A stretch of DNA of 64,000 nt from Mycobacterium sp. 852013-50091_SCH5140682 (GTDB lineage: Bacteria > Actinomycetota > Actinomycetes > Mycobacteriales > Mycobacteriaceae), in NCBI RefSeq assembly GCF_001665685.1, contig NZ_LZTB01000100.1, forward strand, positions 124,001 through 188,000, written 5' to 3'. Of the stretch, positions 24,222 through 32,315 are shown in pieces (positions within the stretch are counted from its first letter, which is position 1; each line of letters starts with the position of its first letter). Below the pieces are notes generated by a model, which saw nothing but the letters and a program-made list of their open reading frames with translations, did not search any database and was not told where the DNA came from. Both the position numbers and the translations under genes were made by a program.

Positions 24222-25219
24222 TGCGGCCCCAGCACCAGCAGTCCGACGCCGGTCGCGACCAGGGTGGCCACCACGAACGTCGCGGGCGCGAAACGGACCG
24301 CGAACGGCCGGCCGAACATTCCGGCCTGCATCGCAAACAACTTGAGGTCGACCGCGGGCCCGACCACCAGGAACACCAGCCGGGGCAACAACGGCAGCAT
24401 GGTCAGGCTGGCCGCGACGAAGGCGTCCGCTTCCGAACACAACGCCAGCACCACCGCGAGCAACGCCATGGTGATGATGCCCAGCGCCAGTTGCCCGGCC
24501 AGGTGCTCGTACACCCAGGCCGGGACCAGTACGTGCAGCGCACCCGCGGCCGCCGCGCCGATGACCAGATAGGCACATGCGGTCAGGAAGTCGTGGCGTG
24601 CCGCCTCGACGAACACCGCCCACTTCGAGTCGCCGTCGTGGTGAGTCCTGGGCAGGCGCTTGGTGATCCACTCCGGCTTGCCGAACCGCGACCACACCGC
24701 ACCCATGACCAGCGCCGTCAGCAGCGAGGCCGCGCAGCGCGCGACCACCATGTCGGGGTGGCCGGGGAACGCGACGGCCGTCGCGACCAGCACAACCGGG
24801 TTGATCGCAGGAGCGGCCAACATGAACGTCAACGCGGCCGCTCCTGCGGCGCCGTCGCTGAACAGTCTGCGCGCCACCGGGACAGACCCGCATTCACAGC
24901 CGGGCAGCGCGGCGCCACCCACACCGGCGGCCAGGATCGCCACACTGGTGCGCCGGGGGAGCCACCTCGCCAGCCGGTCGGGTGTGACGAAAACCGCGAT
25001 GAGCCCGCTGATCACGACACCGAGCGCAAGGAAGGGCAGGGCCTGCACGAACACGCCGCAGAACACCGTCGCGGCCGTCGCCACCTTCGGGGTGCGTTCG
25101 ACGAAATCTCGTGCCGGGCCGCCCAGGAGAGCCAGTGCGATGATGCCGATGACGAGGATGGGCATGGACCCCAAGCGCTTTCGCGTCGTCACCGACTTCA
25201 CAGCCACGGCGGCCATCAT
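24218..25219 (-). CDS. UPF0718 (YcgR/YraQ-type) permease
   Basis: A 333-residue permease with about eight transmembrane segments. The two conserved motifs are GCECGSVPVARRL after the third segment and LCSEADAFVAASL in the second half, arranged as an inverted repeat of the fold. It forms a pair with the downstream TIGR03943 protein. The substrate is not proven, but Zur or metal control in several bacteria makes a metal or metal-complex role likely. The upstream pxpA gene stops 18 bases before ATG 25219, so it probably shares a transcript with it. Confidence 0.86.
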   Translation of the reverse strand: MMAAVAVKSVTTRKRLGSMPILVIGIIALALLGGPARDFVERTPKVATAATVFCGVFVQALPFLALGVVISGLIAVFVTPDRLARWLPRRTSVAILAAGVGGAALPGCECGSVPVARRLFSDGAAGAAALTFMLAAPAINPVVLVATAVAFPGHPDMVVARCAASLLTALVMGAVWSRFGKPEWITKRLPRTHHDGDSKWAVFVEAARHDFLTACAYLVIGAAAAGALHVLVPAWVYEHLAGQLALGIITMALLAVVLALCSEADAFVAASLTMLPLLPRLVFLVVGPAVDLKLFAMQAGMFGRPFAVRFAPATFVVATLVATGVGLLVLGPQ

Positions 25220-25237
25220 GCCAGCTCTGGCTGGTGG

Positions 25238-25999
25238 TCAGCTGAACGCACTGAGTTCCACTCCCGCGCCCGTCAACCGGTCTCGCACAGCGTGGGCGAT
25301 CTGCACGGCACCCGGTGAATCGCCGTGTACACAAACGGATTCCACGGTGACGGGGATGGTCGACCCGTCGATTGCCCGCACTTGGCCTGCGGTGACCATG
25401 CTCAGTACCCGCTCGGCGATCGCCGCCGGATCGTGCAGCACCGCGCCGGGTTCGCGACGTGACACCAGCGTGCCGTCGGGCTGGTAGGCCCGATCGGCGA
25501 AGGCCTCGGCGACGGTCCGCAGTCCCAGTTGTCCCGACGCCGTGAAGAACGCCGACCCGGACAGACCGAGCACCGGCAGCGCGGGATCGACGGCGTGCAC
25601 GGCAGCCGCGACTGCCGCCGCCTGATCGGTGTGGTGCACGATCGTGTTGTACAGCGCGCCATGGGGTTTGACGTAGCTCACCGTGGTACCTGCTGCGTGC
25701 GCGATGGCCTGTAACGCACCGATCTGATAGATCACGTCGGCCGTCAGGTCCTCGGGTGTGACGTCGATGAACCGTCTGCCGAACCCGGCCAGGTCGCGGT
25801 AGCCGACCTGCGCTCCGACGCGCACGCCGGCATCGGCGGCCGCGCGGCACGCTCGCAGCAGCAGTGCCGGATCCCCGGCGTGGAAGCCGCAGGCCAGGTT
25901 GGCGCTCGTGACGACCGCGAGCATGGCTTCGTCGTCGCCGAGCTGCCACACCGCAAAGCCCTCGCCCAGATCGGCGTTGAGGTCGACGGTCGGGCTCAC
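25238..25999 (-). CDS. pxpA: LamB/YcsF-family 5-oxoprolinase subunit A (PxpA)
   Basis: A 253-residue LamB/YcsF protein, the subunit that with PxpB and PxpC converts 5-oxoproline to glutamate using ATP. Family blocks include VDLNADLGEGF at the N-terminus, NLACGFHAGDP, VGAQVGYRDLAGFGRR, VKPHGALYN and VESVCVHGDSPGA. No pxpB or pxpC lies nearby, so it is an orphan in this block and may need partners coded elsewhere. GTG 25999 follows TAGGCT by 6 bases, so a private leaderless transcript is possible within the run of zinc-linked genes. Confidence 0.9.
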   Translation of the reverse strand: MSPTVDLNADLGEGFAVWQLGDDEAMLAVVTSANLACGFHAGDPALLLRACRAAADAGVRVGAQVGYRDLAGFGRRFIDVTPEDLTADVIYQIGALQAIAHAAGTTVSYVKPHGALYNTIVHHTDQAAAVAAAVHAVDPALPVLGLSGSAFFTASGQLGLRTVAEAFADRAYQPDGTLVSRREPGAVLHDPAAIAERVLSMVTAGQVRAIDGSTIPVTVESVCVHGDSPGAVQIAHAVRDRLTGAGVELSAFS

Positions 26000-26005
26000 G
26001 GCTTC

Positions 26006-26011
26006 AGCCTA
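26006..26011 (-). promoter_or_regulatory. Possible -10 element of pxpA, containing the bluB stop codon
   Basis: The minus strand reads TAGGCT, 6 bases before the GTG at 25999. Its first three bases are the TAG stop of bluB. Confidence 0.45.
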
Positions 26012-26668
26012 GAGCGAGGTCTCGGTGAGCCAGCTGTTCTCCGAGACGAATTCCGGCAGCGGGCGGCCCGTCGTCCAGTGCTCGATCTCCAGCATCGGCC
26101 GGTCCGGGAAGTCCGGCACGGGTCCGAGACACAGGATGGCGATCGGTTCGGCTTCGGCGGGCATGCCGAGTAATCGAGCCAGCGGCGTCGGCTCGAAGAT
26201 CGACACCCAGCCCATGCCGAGCCCTTCGGCGCGCGCGGCCAACCACATGTTCTGGATGGCGCATGACACCGAGGCCAGGTCCATGTGCGGCATGGTGCGT
26301 CGGCCGAACACGTGCCGCTCGCGGTCGTCGGCCAGCGCGATCACGAACAGCTCGGCGCAGTCCAGGATGCCTTCGACCTTCAGTGCGAGGAACTCGGCTG
26401 CGCGGGGCCCGAGCGCGTCGGCGGTGCGTATGCGCTCCTCGTCGACCAGCGCGTGGATCTTGCGTCGCAGCGCGGTCTCGGTGATGCGGATGAACCGCCA
26501 TGGCTGCATGAGGCCGACGCTGGGTGCGGCGTGCGCGGCCTGCAGCAGCCTGGCGAGGACGTCGTCGGTCACCGAACTGTCCGGCACGAACCGGCGCATG
26601 TCGCGGCGCTCGGTGATGGCGCGGTAGACGGCCTTTCGTTCGGGCGGGCTGAAGGCATGCTCGGGCAC
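26009..26668 (-). CDS. bluB: 5,6-dimethylbenzimidazole synthase BluB
   Basis: A 219-residue nitroreductase-fold protein of the BluB type, which cannibalises FMN with oxygen to make the lower ligand of cobalamin. Signature regions are the N-terminal YRAITERRDMRRFVP, SVGLMQPWRFIRI, the helix with SCAIQNMWLAARAEGLGMGWVSIF and the C-terminal RPLPEFVSENSW. The family-specific EHWTTGRPLPE segment separates it from general nitroreductases. It lies between a CobW-type GTPase and pxpA. GTG 26668 follows a TAGGCT hexamer by 6 bases. The window also has a B12-controlled cobalt uptake operon about 25 kb away. Confidence 0.9.
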   Translation of the reverse strand: MPEHAFSPPERKAVYRAITERRDMRRFVPDSSVTDDVLARLLQAAHAAPSVGLMQPWRFIRITETALRRKIHALVDEERIRTADALGPRAAEFLALKVEGILDCAELFVIALADDRERHVFGRRTMPHMDLASVSCAIQNMWLAARAEGLGMGWVSIFEPTPLARLLGMPAEAEPIAILCLGPVPDFPDRPMLEIEHWTTGRPLPEFVSENSWLTETSL

Positions 26669-26674
26669 GCATCG

Positions 26675-26680
26675 AGCCTA
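26675..26680 (-). promoter_or_regulatory. Possible -10 element of bluB, containing the cobW stop codon
   Basis: The minus strand reads TAGGCT, 6 bases before the GTG at 26668. Its TAG is the stop of the CobW-type gene, repeating the arrangement seen before pxpA. Confidence 0.45.
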
Positions 26681-27814
26681 AGGGGCGTGCACATGGGTGA
26701 CGTTCCACTCCGGCAGTGGGTCGGGGTACCGCAGCCAGGCCTGTTCACCGGAGGCCAGCTCGTCGTCGGTCAGCAGGGCGTCGCGCAGCAGCGCCTCGAG
26801 CCCGTCGCGGTCGATCCGCACGCCGATGAACACGATTTCCTGGCCGGGCGTCACCTCGGTGCGTGACCAGAACTGCGCGGGTTCGATGACGAGATTCGGT
26901 CCGGCCTGCGACCAGATCGCGGCGATCGACGGCCGGCTGGCGATCCAGCAGAACCCCTTGCTGCGCAGAAGACCGGTGATCTGGTCGAGTGCGGCGGCCA
27001 GCCGGTGGGGGTGAAACGGCCGGTCGGCGCGAAACGTCATCGACCCGATCCCGTACTCCTCGGTCTCGGGTGTGTGCCCGGAGGCGATCTCCTCGTCCCA
27101 GCCGGGTGCTGCTGCCGCGGCGACGGGGTCGAAGCGGCCGGTGTCGAGCACCTCGCCAAGGTCGACGACGCCGTGGTCGGTGTGGATCAGTGTGGCCGTC
27201 GGATTGAGCCGCCGCACCACGGCCTCGACCGCGCCGAGCCGCTGTTCGCCGACCAGATCGGTCTTGTTGAGCAGGATGACGTCAGCGAATTCGACTTGGT
27301 CGACGAGCAGGTCGGCGACGCTGCGCGCATCTCCCGGGCCTGCCGTCATGTCGCGGTCGGCGAGTGCCTCGCCGCGGGCGAGTTCGGTCAGGAACGTCGA
27401 GGCGTCGACGACGGTCACCAGGGTGTCGAGGCGGGCCGCTGTTCCGAGGCTGAATCCGTCCTCGAATTCCCAGCTGAAGGTCGCCGCGACAGGCATCGGC
27501 TCGGAGATCCCGGTGGACTCGATGACGAGCTGGTCGAATCGGTTCTGCCGGGCCAGTTCGCCGACGGCGTCGATGAGGTCTTCGCGCAATGTGCAGCAGA
27601 TGCAGCCGTTGGTGAGCTCGACGAGCTTCTCCTGCGTCCGGTCGAGGTGGCCCTGCCCGGCGATCAGGGCGGCGTCGATGTTGACCTCGCTCATGTCGTT
27701 GACGATGACTGCGACGCGTCTGCCGTCGCGGTTGGCAAGGATGTGGTTGAGCAGGGTGGTCTTGCCTGCGCCGAGGAAGCCGGACAGGACGGTGACGGGC
27801 AGAAGATCGGACAT
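26678..27814 (-). CDS. CobW/COG0523 zinc-metallochaperone GTPase
   Basis: A 378-residue COG0523 GTPase with all motifs intact: Walker A GFLGAGKTT at residues 12-20, the metal-binding CICC at 71-74, a switch region with VIESTGISEP, and NKTD for guanine recognition. The CobW_C domain follows (GSMTFRADRPFHPHRLAAAL). Zur-regulated members of the family deliver zinc to client enzymes under starvation (ZNG1/YciC type). A perfect Zur-like palindrome lies directly upstream and AAGGAG precedes ATG 27814. It is the functional counterpart to the motif-less CobW-like protein at 20.6-21.8 kb. Confidence 0.93.
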   Translation of the reverse strand: MSDLLPVTVLSGFLGAGKTTLLNHILANRDGRRVAVIVNDMSEVNIDAALIAGQGHLDRTQEKLVELTNGCICCTLREDLIDAVGELARQNRFDQLVIESTGISEPMPVAATFSWEFEDGFSLGTAARLDTLVTVVDASTFLTELARGEALADRDMTAGPGDARSVADLLVDQVEFADVILLNKTDLVGEQRLGAVEAVVRRLNPTATLIHTDHGVVDLGEVLDTGRFDPVAAAAAPGWDEEIASGHTPETEEYGIGSMTFRADRPFHPHRLAAALDQITGLLRSKGFCWIASRPSIAAIWSQAGPNLVIEPAQFWSRTEVTPGQEIVFIGVRIDRDGLEALLRDALLTDDELASGEQAWLRYPDPLPEWNVTHVHAP

Positions 27815-27822
27815 CGGGCTCC

Positions 27823-27845
27823 TTATTGGAAACGATTTTCAATAA
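27823..27845. promoter_or_regulatory. Zur box upstream of the CobW-type GTPase gene
   Basis: TTATTGGAAACGATTTTCAATAA is a 23-base nearly perfect palindrome with the AAAACGATTTTC-type core of mycobacterial Zur sites. It begins 9 bases before ATG 27814 on the minus strand, so repressor binding would block that promoter. Confidence 0.8.
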
Positions 27846-27870
27846 GCATCCTCCCCGGTGTGCATCGTTT

Positions 27871-27890
27871 AATGCAAACGGTTATCGTTA
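27871..27890. promoter_or_regulatory. Zur-like box and -10 region of znuA
   Basis: AATGCAAACGGTTATCGTTA is a weaker match to the Zur pattern. It contains TATCGT (27883-27888), a possible -10 ending 7 bases before the chosen GTG 27896. Repressor and polymerase would compete for the same bases. Confidence 0.6.
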
Positions 27891-27895
27891 TCGTC

Positions 27896-28837
27896 GTGAT
27901 CCGCCCCGTGAACCTCAAGCTCCGCACCCTGGCCGCAGGCCTGGTGCTCGCCGTCCCCTTCGCCCTCGCCGCATGCGGCTCGGAGAAGACCGCTCCCAAC
28001 GACCACGCCACTGGGGACTGCCCGGCGACGCCTCTCAACGTCGTGGTCAGCGTCGACCAGTGGGGCGACATCGTCTCCGACCTGGGTGGGGCATGCGCGA
28101 AGGTCACCACGGTGCTGGCCAGCTCGTCGGTCGACCCGCACGACTACGAACCGTCCCCGTCGGATGCGGCCAAGTTCGCAGGCGCCCAACTGGTGGTCAT
28201 CAACGGCGGCCACTACGACGAGTGGGCGGCCAAGCTCGCCGCGAGCTCGGCATCGAGCGCGCCCGTCATCAACGCGCTGGATCTCGACAAAGCCCAGGGC
28301 GGCGGCACCAACCCGCACGCCTGGTACCGGCCTGCCACGGTGACCGCGCTGGCAGACGCCGTCACCGCCAAGCTCGGTGACCTGTCCCCGCAGGCCAAGG
28401 ACTACTTCGCGGGCAGGCGCGCGGCGTTCACCGACGAGATGAAGCCCTACAACCAGCTCATCGACACCATCAAGGCCAAGGCTGCGGGCAAGACCTACGC
28501 GGCCACCGAAACCGTCTTCGACGACATGGCGGCCGCGGTGGGCCTGAGCGACCGCACTCCCGCGGGCTACCAGGCGGCGACGTCGAACGAGAGTGACCCC
28601 TCGCCGGCCGATCTGGACGCGTTCCTGCGCCTGCTCGGTGGTAAGGGTGTGGATGTGCTCATCTACAACACCCAGACCGAGGGTTCGGTCCCTGAGCAGA
28701 TCCGTGCCGCCGCGGAGAAAGCCGGCGTTCCGGTGGTCGAAGTCACCGAAACGGTGGCGCCGGGAGCGAAGACGTTCGAGGCTTGGCAGGTGGACCAACT
28801 CACCGCACTGGCCAAGGCACTTGGTGTCCAGTCATAA
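27896..28837 (+). CDS. znuA: Zinc ABC transporter, substrate-binding lipoprotein ZnuA
   Basis: A 313-residue lipoprotein of the cluster 9 (ZnuA/TroA) metal-binding family. The signal peptide ends in lipobox LAAC, followed by a Ser/Glu/Lys linker. Probable metal ligands are the histidine in SSVDPHDYEPSP, that in TNPHAWYRP and acidic or histidine residues in the C-lobe; the long His-rich loop of some ZnuA is absent. GTG 27896 fits the -10 spacing; GTG 27908 also works. The znuC start lies inside its 3' end, so the operon order is A-C-B. The Zur-like box supports zinc as the substrate. Confidence 0.93.
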   Translation: MIRPVNLKLRTLAAGLVLAVPFALAACGSEKTAPNDHATGDCPATPLNVVVSVDQWGDIVSDLGGACAKVTTVLASSSVDPHDYEPSPSDAAKFAGAQLVVINGGHYDEWAAKLAASSASSAPVINALDLDKAQGGGTNPHAWYRPATVTALADAVTAKLGDLSPQAKDYFAGRRAAFTDEMKPYNQLIDTIKAKAAGKTYAATETVFDDMAAAVGLSDRTPAGYQAATSNESDPSPADLDAFLRLLGGKGVDVLIYNTQTEGSVPEQIRAAAEKAGVPVVEVTETVAPGAKTFEAWQVDQLTALAKALGVQS

Positions 28838-29600
28838 CGATGAACCCGCACTGGTCTTCGACGATGTCAGCGTGGTGCGCGGCGGACGGCTGATCTGGTC
28901 GGAAGGCACCTTCACGATCCCGGCCGGCGGCATCGTCGCGCTGATCGGATCCAACGGCTCCGGCAAGTCGACCATGCTGCAGGTCGTGCTTGGCCTGCTG
29001 CCGATGGCATCCGGATCGGTGCGGGTCCTGGGCGGCAGACCCGGGGAGAACAACGATCTGATCGGGTACGTGCCGCAGGACTACGTCGCCGGGGCAGGTG
29101 AGGCGGTCCGTGCTCGCGACGCGGTGACGCTGGGTCTCACCGGTCGGCGTTGGGGACTGCGCCGCACCACCCGGGCCGACAGAGCCCGGGTTGACGAGGC
29201 GCTCGACTGGGTCGAGGCGACCGAGTTCGGCGACCGGCGCTTGTCGCAGCTCTCCGGTGGACAGCGCCAGCGCATCGCGCTGGCCAACGCCCTTGTGGGC
29301 CATCCGGAGATGCTGATCCTCGACGAACCGCTGGCCGCGCTTGACCTGCGCAACCAGCATGAGATCGTGCGCCTGCTGGCCCGGTTGAACGCCGAGCTCG
29401 GTGTCACGATTCTCGTCGTCGCCCATGACCTCAACCCGCTGTTGGAGGTTCTGGGCAGTGCCATCTACCTGCTCGACGGGCATGCTCACTACGCTGCGAT
29501 CGACGAGGTGGTCGACGCCGACCTGCTGACCCACCTCTACGGAACAAAGGTTCAGGTGGCCAACACGCTGCAGGGCAAGCTGTACATGAGGAGCGGGTAG
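28824..29600 (+). CDS. znuC: Zinc ABC transporter ATP-binding protein ZnuC
   Basis: A 258-residue ABC ATPase. Walker A is GSNGSGKST, the Q-loop lies in YVPQDYVAG, the ABC signature is LSGGQRQRIALA, Walker B is MLILDEPLAALD and the H-loop histidine is in VVAHDLN. GTG 28824 is the only plausible in-frame start and overlaps znuA by 14 bases; the nearby ATG at 28840 is out of frame. It energises zinc import through ZnuB. Its stop shares one base with the znuB GTG. Confidence 0.94.
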   Translation: MSSHNDEPALVFDDVSVVRGGRLIWSEGTFTIPAGGIVALIGSNGSGKSTMLQVVLGLLPMASGSVRVLGGRPGENNDLIGYVPQDYVAGAGEAVRARDAVTLGLTGRRWGLRRTTRADRARVDEALDWVEATEFGDRRLSQLSGGQRQRIALANALVGHPEMLILDEPLAALDLRNQHEIVRLLARLNAELGVTILVVAHDLNPLLEVLGSAIYLLDGHAHYAAIDEVVDADLLTHLYGTKVQVANTLQGKLYMRSG

Positions 29601-30454
29601 TGACCATTGTCGCGATGGGCTACCAGCAGAACTGGTGGCAGATCCTCACGTCAGCGTTCATGCGCAATGCCCTCATCGGCGGCACGCTGGTGGCGTTGGC
29701 CGCCGGGCTGATCGGCTACTTCATCATCGTGCGCAACACCGCGTTCGCCGCGCACGCGCTGGCCCACATCGGGCTGCCCGGAGCCACCGGGGCGTTCCTA
29801 TTGGGGCTGCCGGTCGGGTTCGGGCTCGGGGTGTTCTGTGTCGGCGGAGCGCTGGTCATCGGGGCGCTCGGGAAACGCGCGGGCGACCGAGAGGTCGCGA
29901 CCGGCACAGTGCTGGCCCTGGCCACCGGTTTCGGGCTCTTCTTCAATTCACTGGCCACCAAGAACTCGTCGACCATGACCAATGTGCTGTTCGGCAACCT
30001 GCTGGCGATCACCGGTGATCAGCTCTCGACCTTCACCGCGTTGCTCGCGGTGCTGGCCGCCACGATGGCGTTCATCTACCGGCCGCTGCTGTTCGCGTCG
30101 GTCAACGCGCCGGTCGCCGAGGCCAAAGGGGTTCCGGTGAAAGCGTTGTCGATCGTGTTCATGGCGCTGCTGGGAGTCGCGGTCACGATGGCGGTGCAAG
30201 CCGTCGGCACGTTGTTGTTGTTCGCGCTCGTGGTCACCCCGGCGGCGACGGCGATCATGCTGACCGCAAGACCGTTGCTTGCCATGGCGATCTCGACCGG
30301 GATCAGCTTGGTGTCGGTGTGGGTGGGATTGGCGGTGTCGGCGGTGTTCAACATGCCGCCGAGCTTCCTGATCGTCACCATCGCGTGCGTCTTCTGGTTG
30401 GCGGTATGGCTGGCGGCGCGTGCCGCACGCGAGACTGGCGCATTGATCGGCTAG
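29600..30454 (+). CDS. znuB: Zinc ABC transporter permease ZnuB
   Basis: A 284-residue cluster 9 metal permease with about eight transmembrane segments. Family-typical stretches include IIVRNTAFAAHALAHIGLPGATG near residue 45 and VNAPVAEAKGVPVKALSIVFM near residue 170, the latter holding the coupling helix that contacts ZnuC. The one-base TAGTG overlap with znuC indicates coupled translation. A separate promoter for the following LacI-type regulator overlaps its stop codon (TAGCCT at 30452), so the zinc operon most likely ends here. Confidence 0.94.
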   Translation: MTIVAMGYQQNWWQILTSAFMRNALIGGTLVALAAGLIGYFIIVRNTAFAAHALAHIGLPGATGAFLLGLPVGFGLGVFCVGGALVIGALGKRAGDREVATGTVLALATGFGLFFNSLATKNSSTMTNVLFGNLLAITGDQLSTFTALLAVLAATMAFIYRPLLFASVNAPVAEAKGVPVKALSIVFMALLGVAVTMAVQAVGTLLLFALVVTPAATAIMLTARPLLAMAISTGISLVSVWVGLAVSAVFNMPPSFLIVTIACVFWLAVWLAARAARETGALIG

Positions 30455-30457
30455 CCT
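30452..30457 (+). promoter_or_regulatory. Possible -10 element of the LacI-type regulator
   Basis: TAGCCT ends 8 bases before ATG 30466 and starts with the TAG stop of znuB. A short or absent leader is expected. Confidence 0.45.
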
Positions 30458-30465
30458 CAGAAAGC

Positions 30466-31566
30466 ATGCCCAGGAGCCCCCATCCGCCGCGGCGGGCAAC
30501 CCTGGCCTCACTGGCCGCGGAGCTCAACGTCTCTCGGACCACGATCTCCAATGCCTACAACCGTCCGGACCAGTTGTCGGCGGATCTGCGGGAGCGCATC
30601 TTCGATGCCGCCAAGCGGCTCGGCTACGCCGGGCCCGACCCGGTGGCGCGGTCGCTGCGGACCCGCAAGGCCGGGGCGGTGGGGCTGGTGATCACCGAAC
30701 CGCTCAACTATTCGTTCAGAGATCCGGCCGCGCTCGATTTCGTTGCCGGACTGGCCGAATCGTGTGAGGCGGTCGGGCAGGGCCTGTTATTGGTCGCGGT
30801 CGGGCCGAATCGCAGCTTCGAAGAGGGTTCGGCCGCGGTGCTTTCCGCGGGTGTCGACGGCTTCGTGGTGTACTCGGCCTCCGACGACGACCCGTATCTG
30901 CCCGTGGTGGAGCAGCGGCACCTGCCGATGGTGGTGGTGGACCAACCCAAGGATGAGCCCGCGGTGTCACGTGTCGGCATCGATGATCGGGGTGCCATGC
31001 GCCGGTTGGCCGAGCATGTCCTGGAACTGGGCCACCGCGATATCGGTCTCCTCACCATGCGGTTGGGGCGCGACTGGCCGCACCCGAGCGGCAAACCGGC
31101 AGTGGCGCAGCCGGATCGGGTGCAGAGCCCGCACTTTCACGTGCAGCGTGAGCGTATCCACGGGGTGTACGACGCGATGAGCGCCGCCGGGCTGAACCCG
31201 GAATCGTTGACGGTGGTGGAGAGCTACGAGCACCTGCCGACCTCGGGAGGCTTGGCCGCCGAGGTGGCGCTGGCCGCCAATCCGTTGATCACCGCGCTGA
31301 TGTGCACGGCTGACGTGCTCGCCCTGTCGGCGATGGATTACCTACGCGCGCACGGGGTTTACGTGCCCGGGCAGATGACGGTCACCGGGTTCGACGGCAT
31401 TCCCGATGCGGTGCGCCGCGGCCTGACCACGGTGGTGCAGTCCAGTGTGGAGAAGGGGCGTCGCGCGGGTCAGTTGCTGCACAACCCGCCTCGCTCTGGG
31501 CTTCCCGTGGTCGAGGTGCTCGACACCGAGGTGGTGCGCGGCCGTACCTCGGGCCCGCCTGCCTAG
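30466..31566 (+). CDS. LacI/GalR-family transcriptional regulator
   Basis: A 366-residue LacI-family protein. The N-terminal HTH and hinge (TLASLAAELNVSRTTISNAYNRPDQLS, then RERIFDAAKRLGYAGPDP) bind DNA. Residues about 65-360 form a periplasmic-binding-protein-like effector domain with an insertion near VQSPHFHVQRERIHG. It corresponds to M. tuberculosis Rv3575c. Sugars or nucleosides are the usual ligands; here the next gene is a trehalose phosphatase, convergent by 4 bases, but no operator site was recognised and the target set is unknown. Confidence 0.9.
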   Translation: MPRSPHPPRRATLASLAAELNVSRTTISNAYNRPDQLSADLRERIFDAAKRLGYAGPDPVARSLRTRKAGAVGLVITEPLNYSFRDPAALDFVAGLAESCEAVGQGLLLVAVGPNRSFEEGSAAVLSAGVDGFVVYSASDDDPYLPVVEQRHLPMVVVDQPKDEPAVSRVGIDDRGAMRRLAEHVLELGHRDIGLLTMRLGRDWPHPSGKPAVAQPDRVQSPHFHVQRERIHGVYDAMSAAGLNPESLTVVESYEHLPTSGGLAAEVALAANPLITALMCTADVLALSAMDYLRAHGVYVPGQMTVTGFDGIPDAVRRGLTTVVQSSVEKGRRAGQLLHNPPRSGLPVVEVLDTEVVRGRTSGPPA

Positions 31567-32312
31567 CCGCGGCGCGCGTCGAGCAGGTATTTCAGGGCTG
31601 CGGCAACGTCTTCCGGTTGCTGCACGCGGTAGCCGGCCAGCGTGTCACCGGGGCCCACCTTGACTCCGATATCGGCCGTCCCGAGCCGGCGGAACGCCTT
31701 CTCGTCGGTGACGTCGTCGCCGAAGTACACCACCGCCGACGCGTCGAACTCCTTGCGCAGGATGTCGATCGCCTCGCCCTTGTCCGTCGAGATCACCGCG
31801 AATTCGACCACGGCCTTGCCTTCGGTCAGCTCGGCGGGCCACGCCTTCGCCGCCGTGCGGGCCTGGGCCAGAGCGGCTTCGGCATCGGCAGGCGCGGCGT
31901 TGCGCACGTGCAGGGCGACGCTCGCGGGTTTGGTCTCGACGGCGACGCCGGGCCGGTCGGCGGCGATGGCCCGAAGCTCGGCGGTGATGGTGGCCAGCAG
32001 TTCGGTGTCGATCCGGTGGGCGAAGCCGGTGTCGAACTCGGCGCCGTGGCTGCCGATCATGTGCACCGTCGGGGGCATCCCTGACAGCTCACGCAGCACG
32101 CTCAGCGCCCGCCCGGAGATCAGTGCCGTGGCGGTGCCGGGCAGTTCGGCGAGCGCGACGAGGGTGGCCGCGGCGTCGGGCAGCGGCCGCGCGTCGGCCG
32201 GGTTGTTGACGATGGGGGAGAGCGTGCCGTCGAAATCGGAGGTGATCAGCAGCCGGTCGGCGCGAGCCGCGGCCGCGAGTGCTTGCTGCAGGTCGGCCGG
32301 TAACGCGCTCAC
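31563..32312 (-). CDS. otsB: Trehalose-6-phosphate phosphatase
   Basis: A 249-residue HAD-superfamily phosphatase of the OtsB type. Motif I is SDFDGTLSPIV with the nucleophile and acid/base aspartates, motif II is TALISGRAL, and motif IV is VYFGDDVTDEKAF. The cap domain includes MIGSHGAEF. It releases trehalose from trehalose-6-phosphate. Mycobacteria usually have more than one OtsB, and this compact form lacks the N-terminal extension of OtsB2. GTG 32312 follows TAAGAT by 7 bases, that hexamer lying in the last codons of kstR, so independent leaderless expression is possible. Confidence 0.9.
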   Translation of the reverse strand: MSALPADLQQALAAAARADRLLITSDFDGTLSPIVNNPADARPLPDAAATLVALAELPGTATALISGRALSVLRELSGMPPTVHMIGSHGAEFDTGFAHRIDTELLATITAELRAIAADRPGVAVETKPASVALHVRNAAPADAEAALAQARTAAKAWPAELTEGKAVVEFAVISTDKGEAIDILRKEFDASAVVYFGDDVTDEKAFRRLGTADIGVKVGPGDTLAGYRVQQPEDVAAALKYLLDARRG

Positions 32313-32315
32313 CCG

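Noticed and set aside
27005..28837. A 610-residue extended form of ZnuA
   Set aside because: The extension lies antisense to the CobW GTPase and would bury the lipoprotein signal peptide in the middle of the chain.
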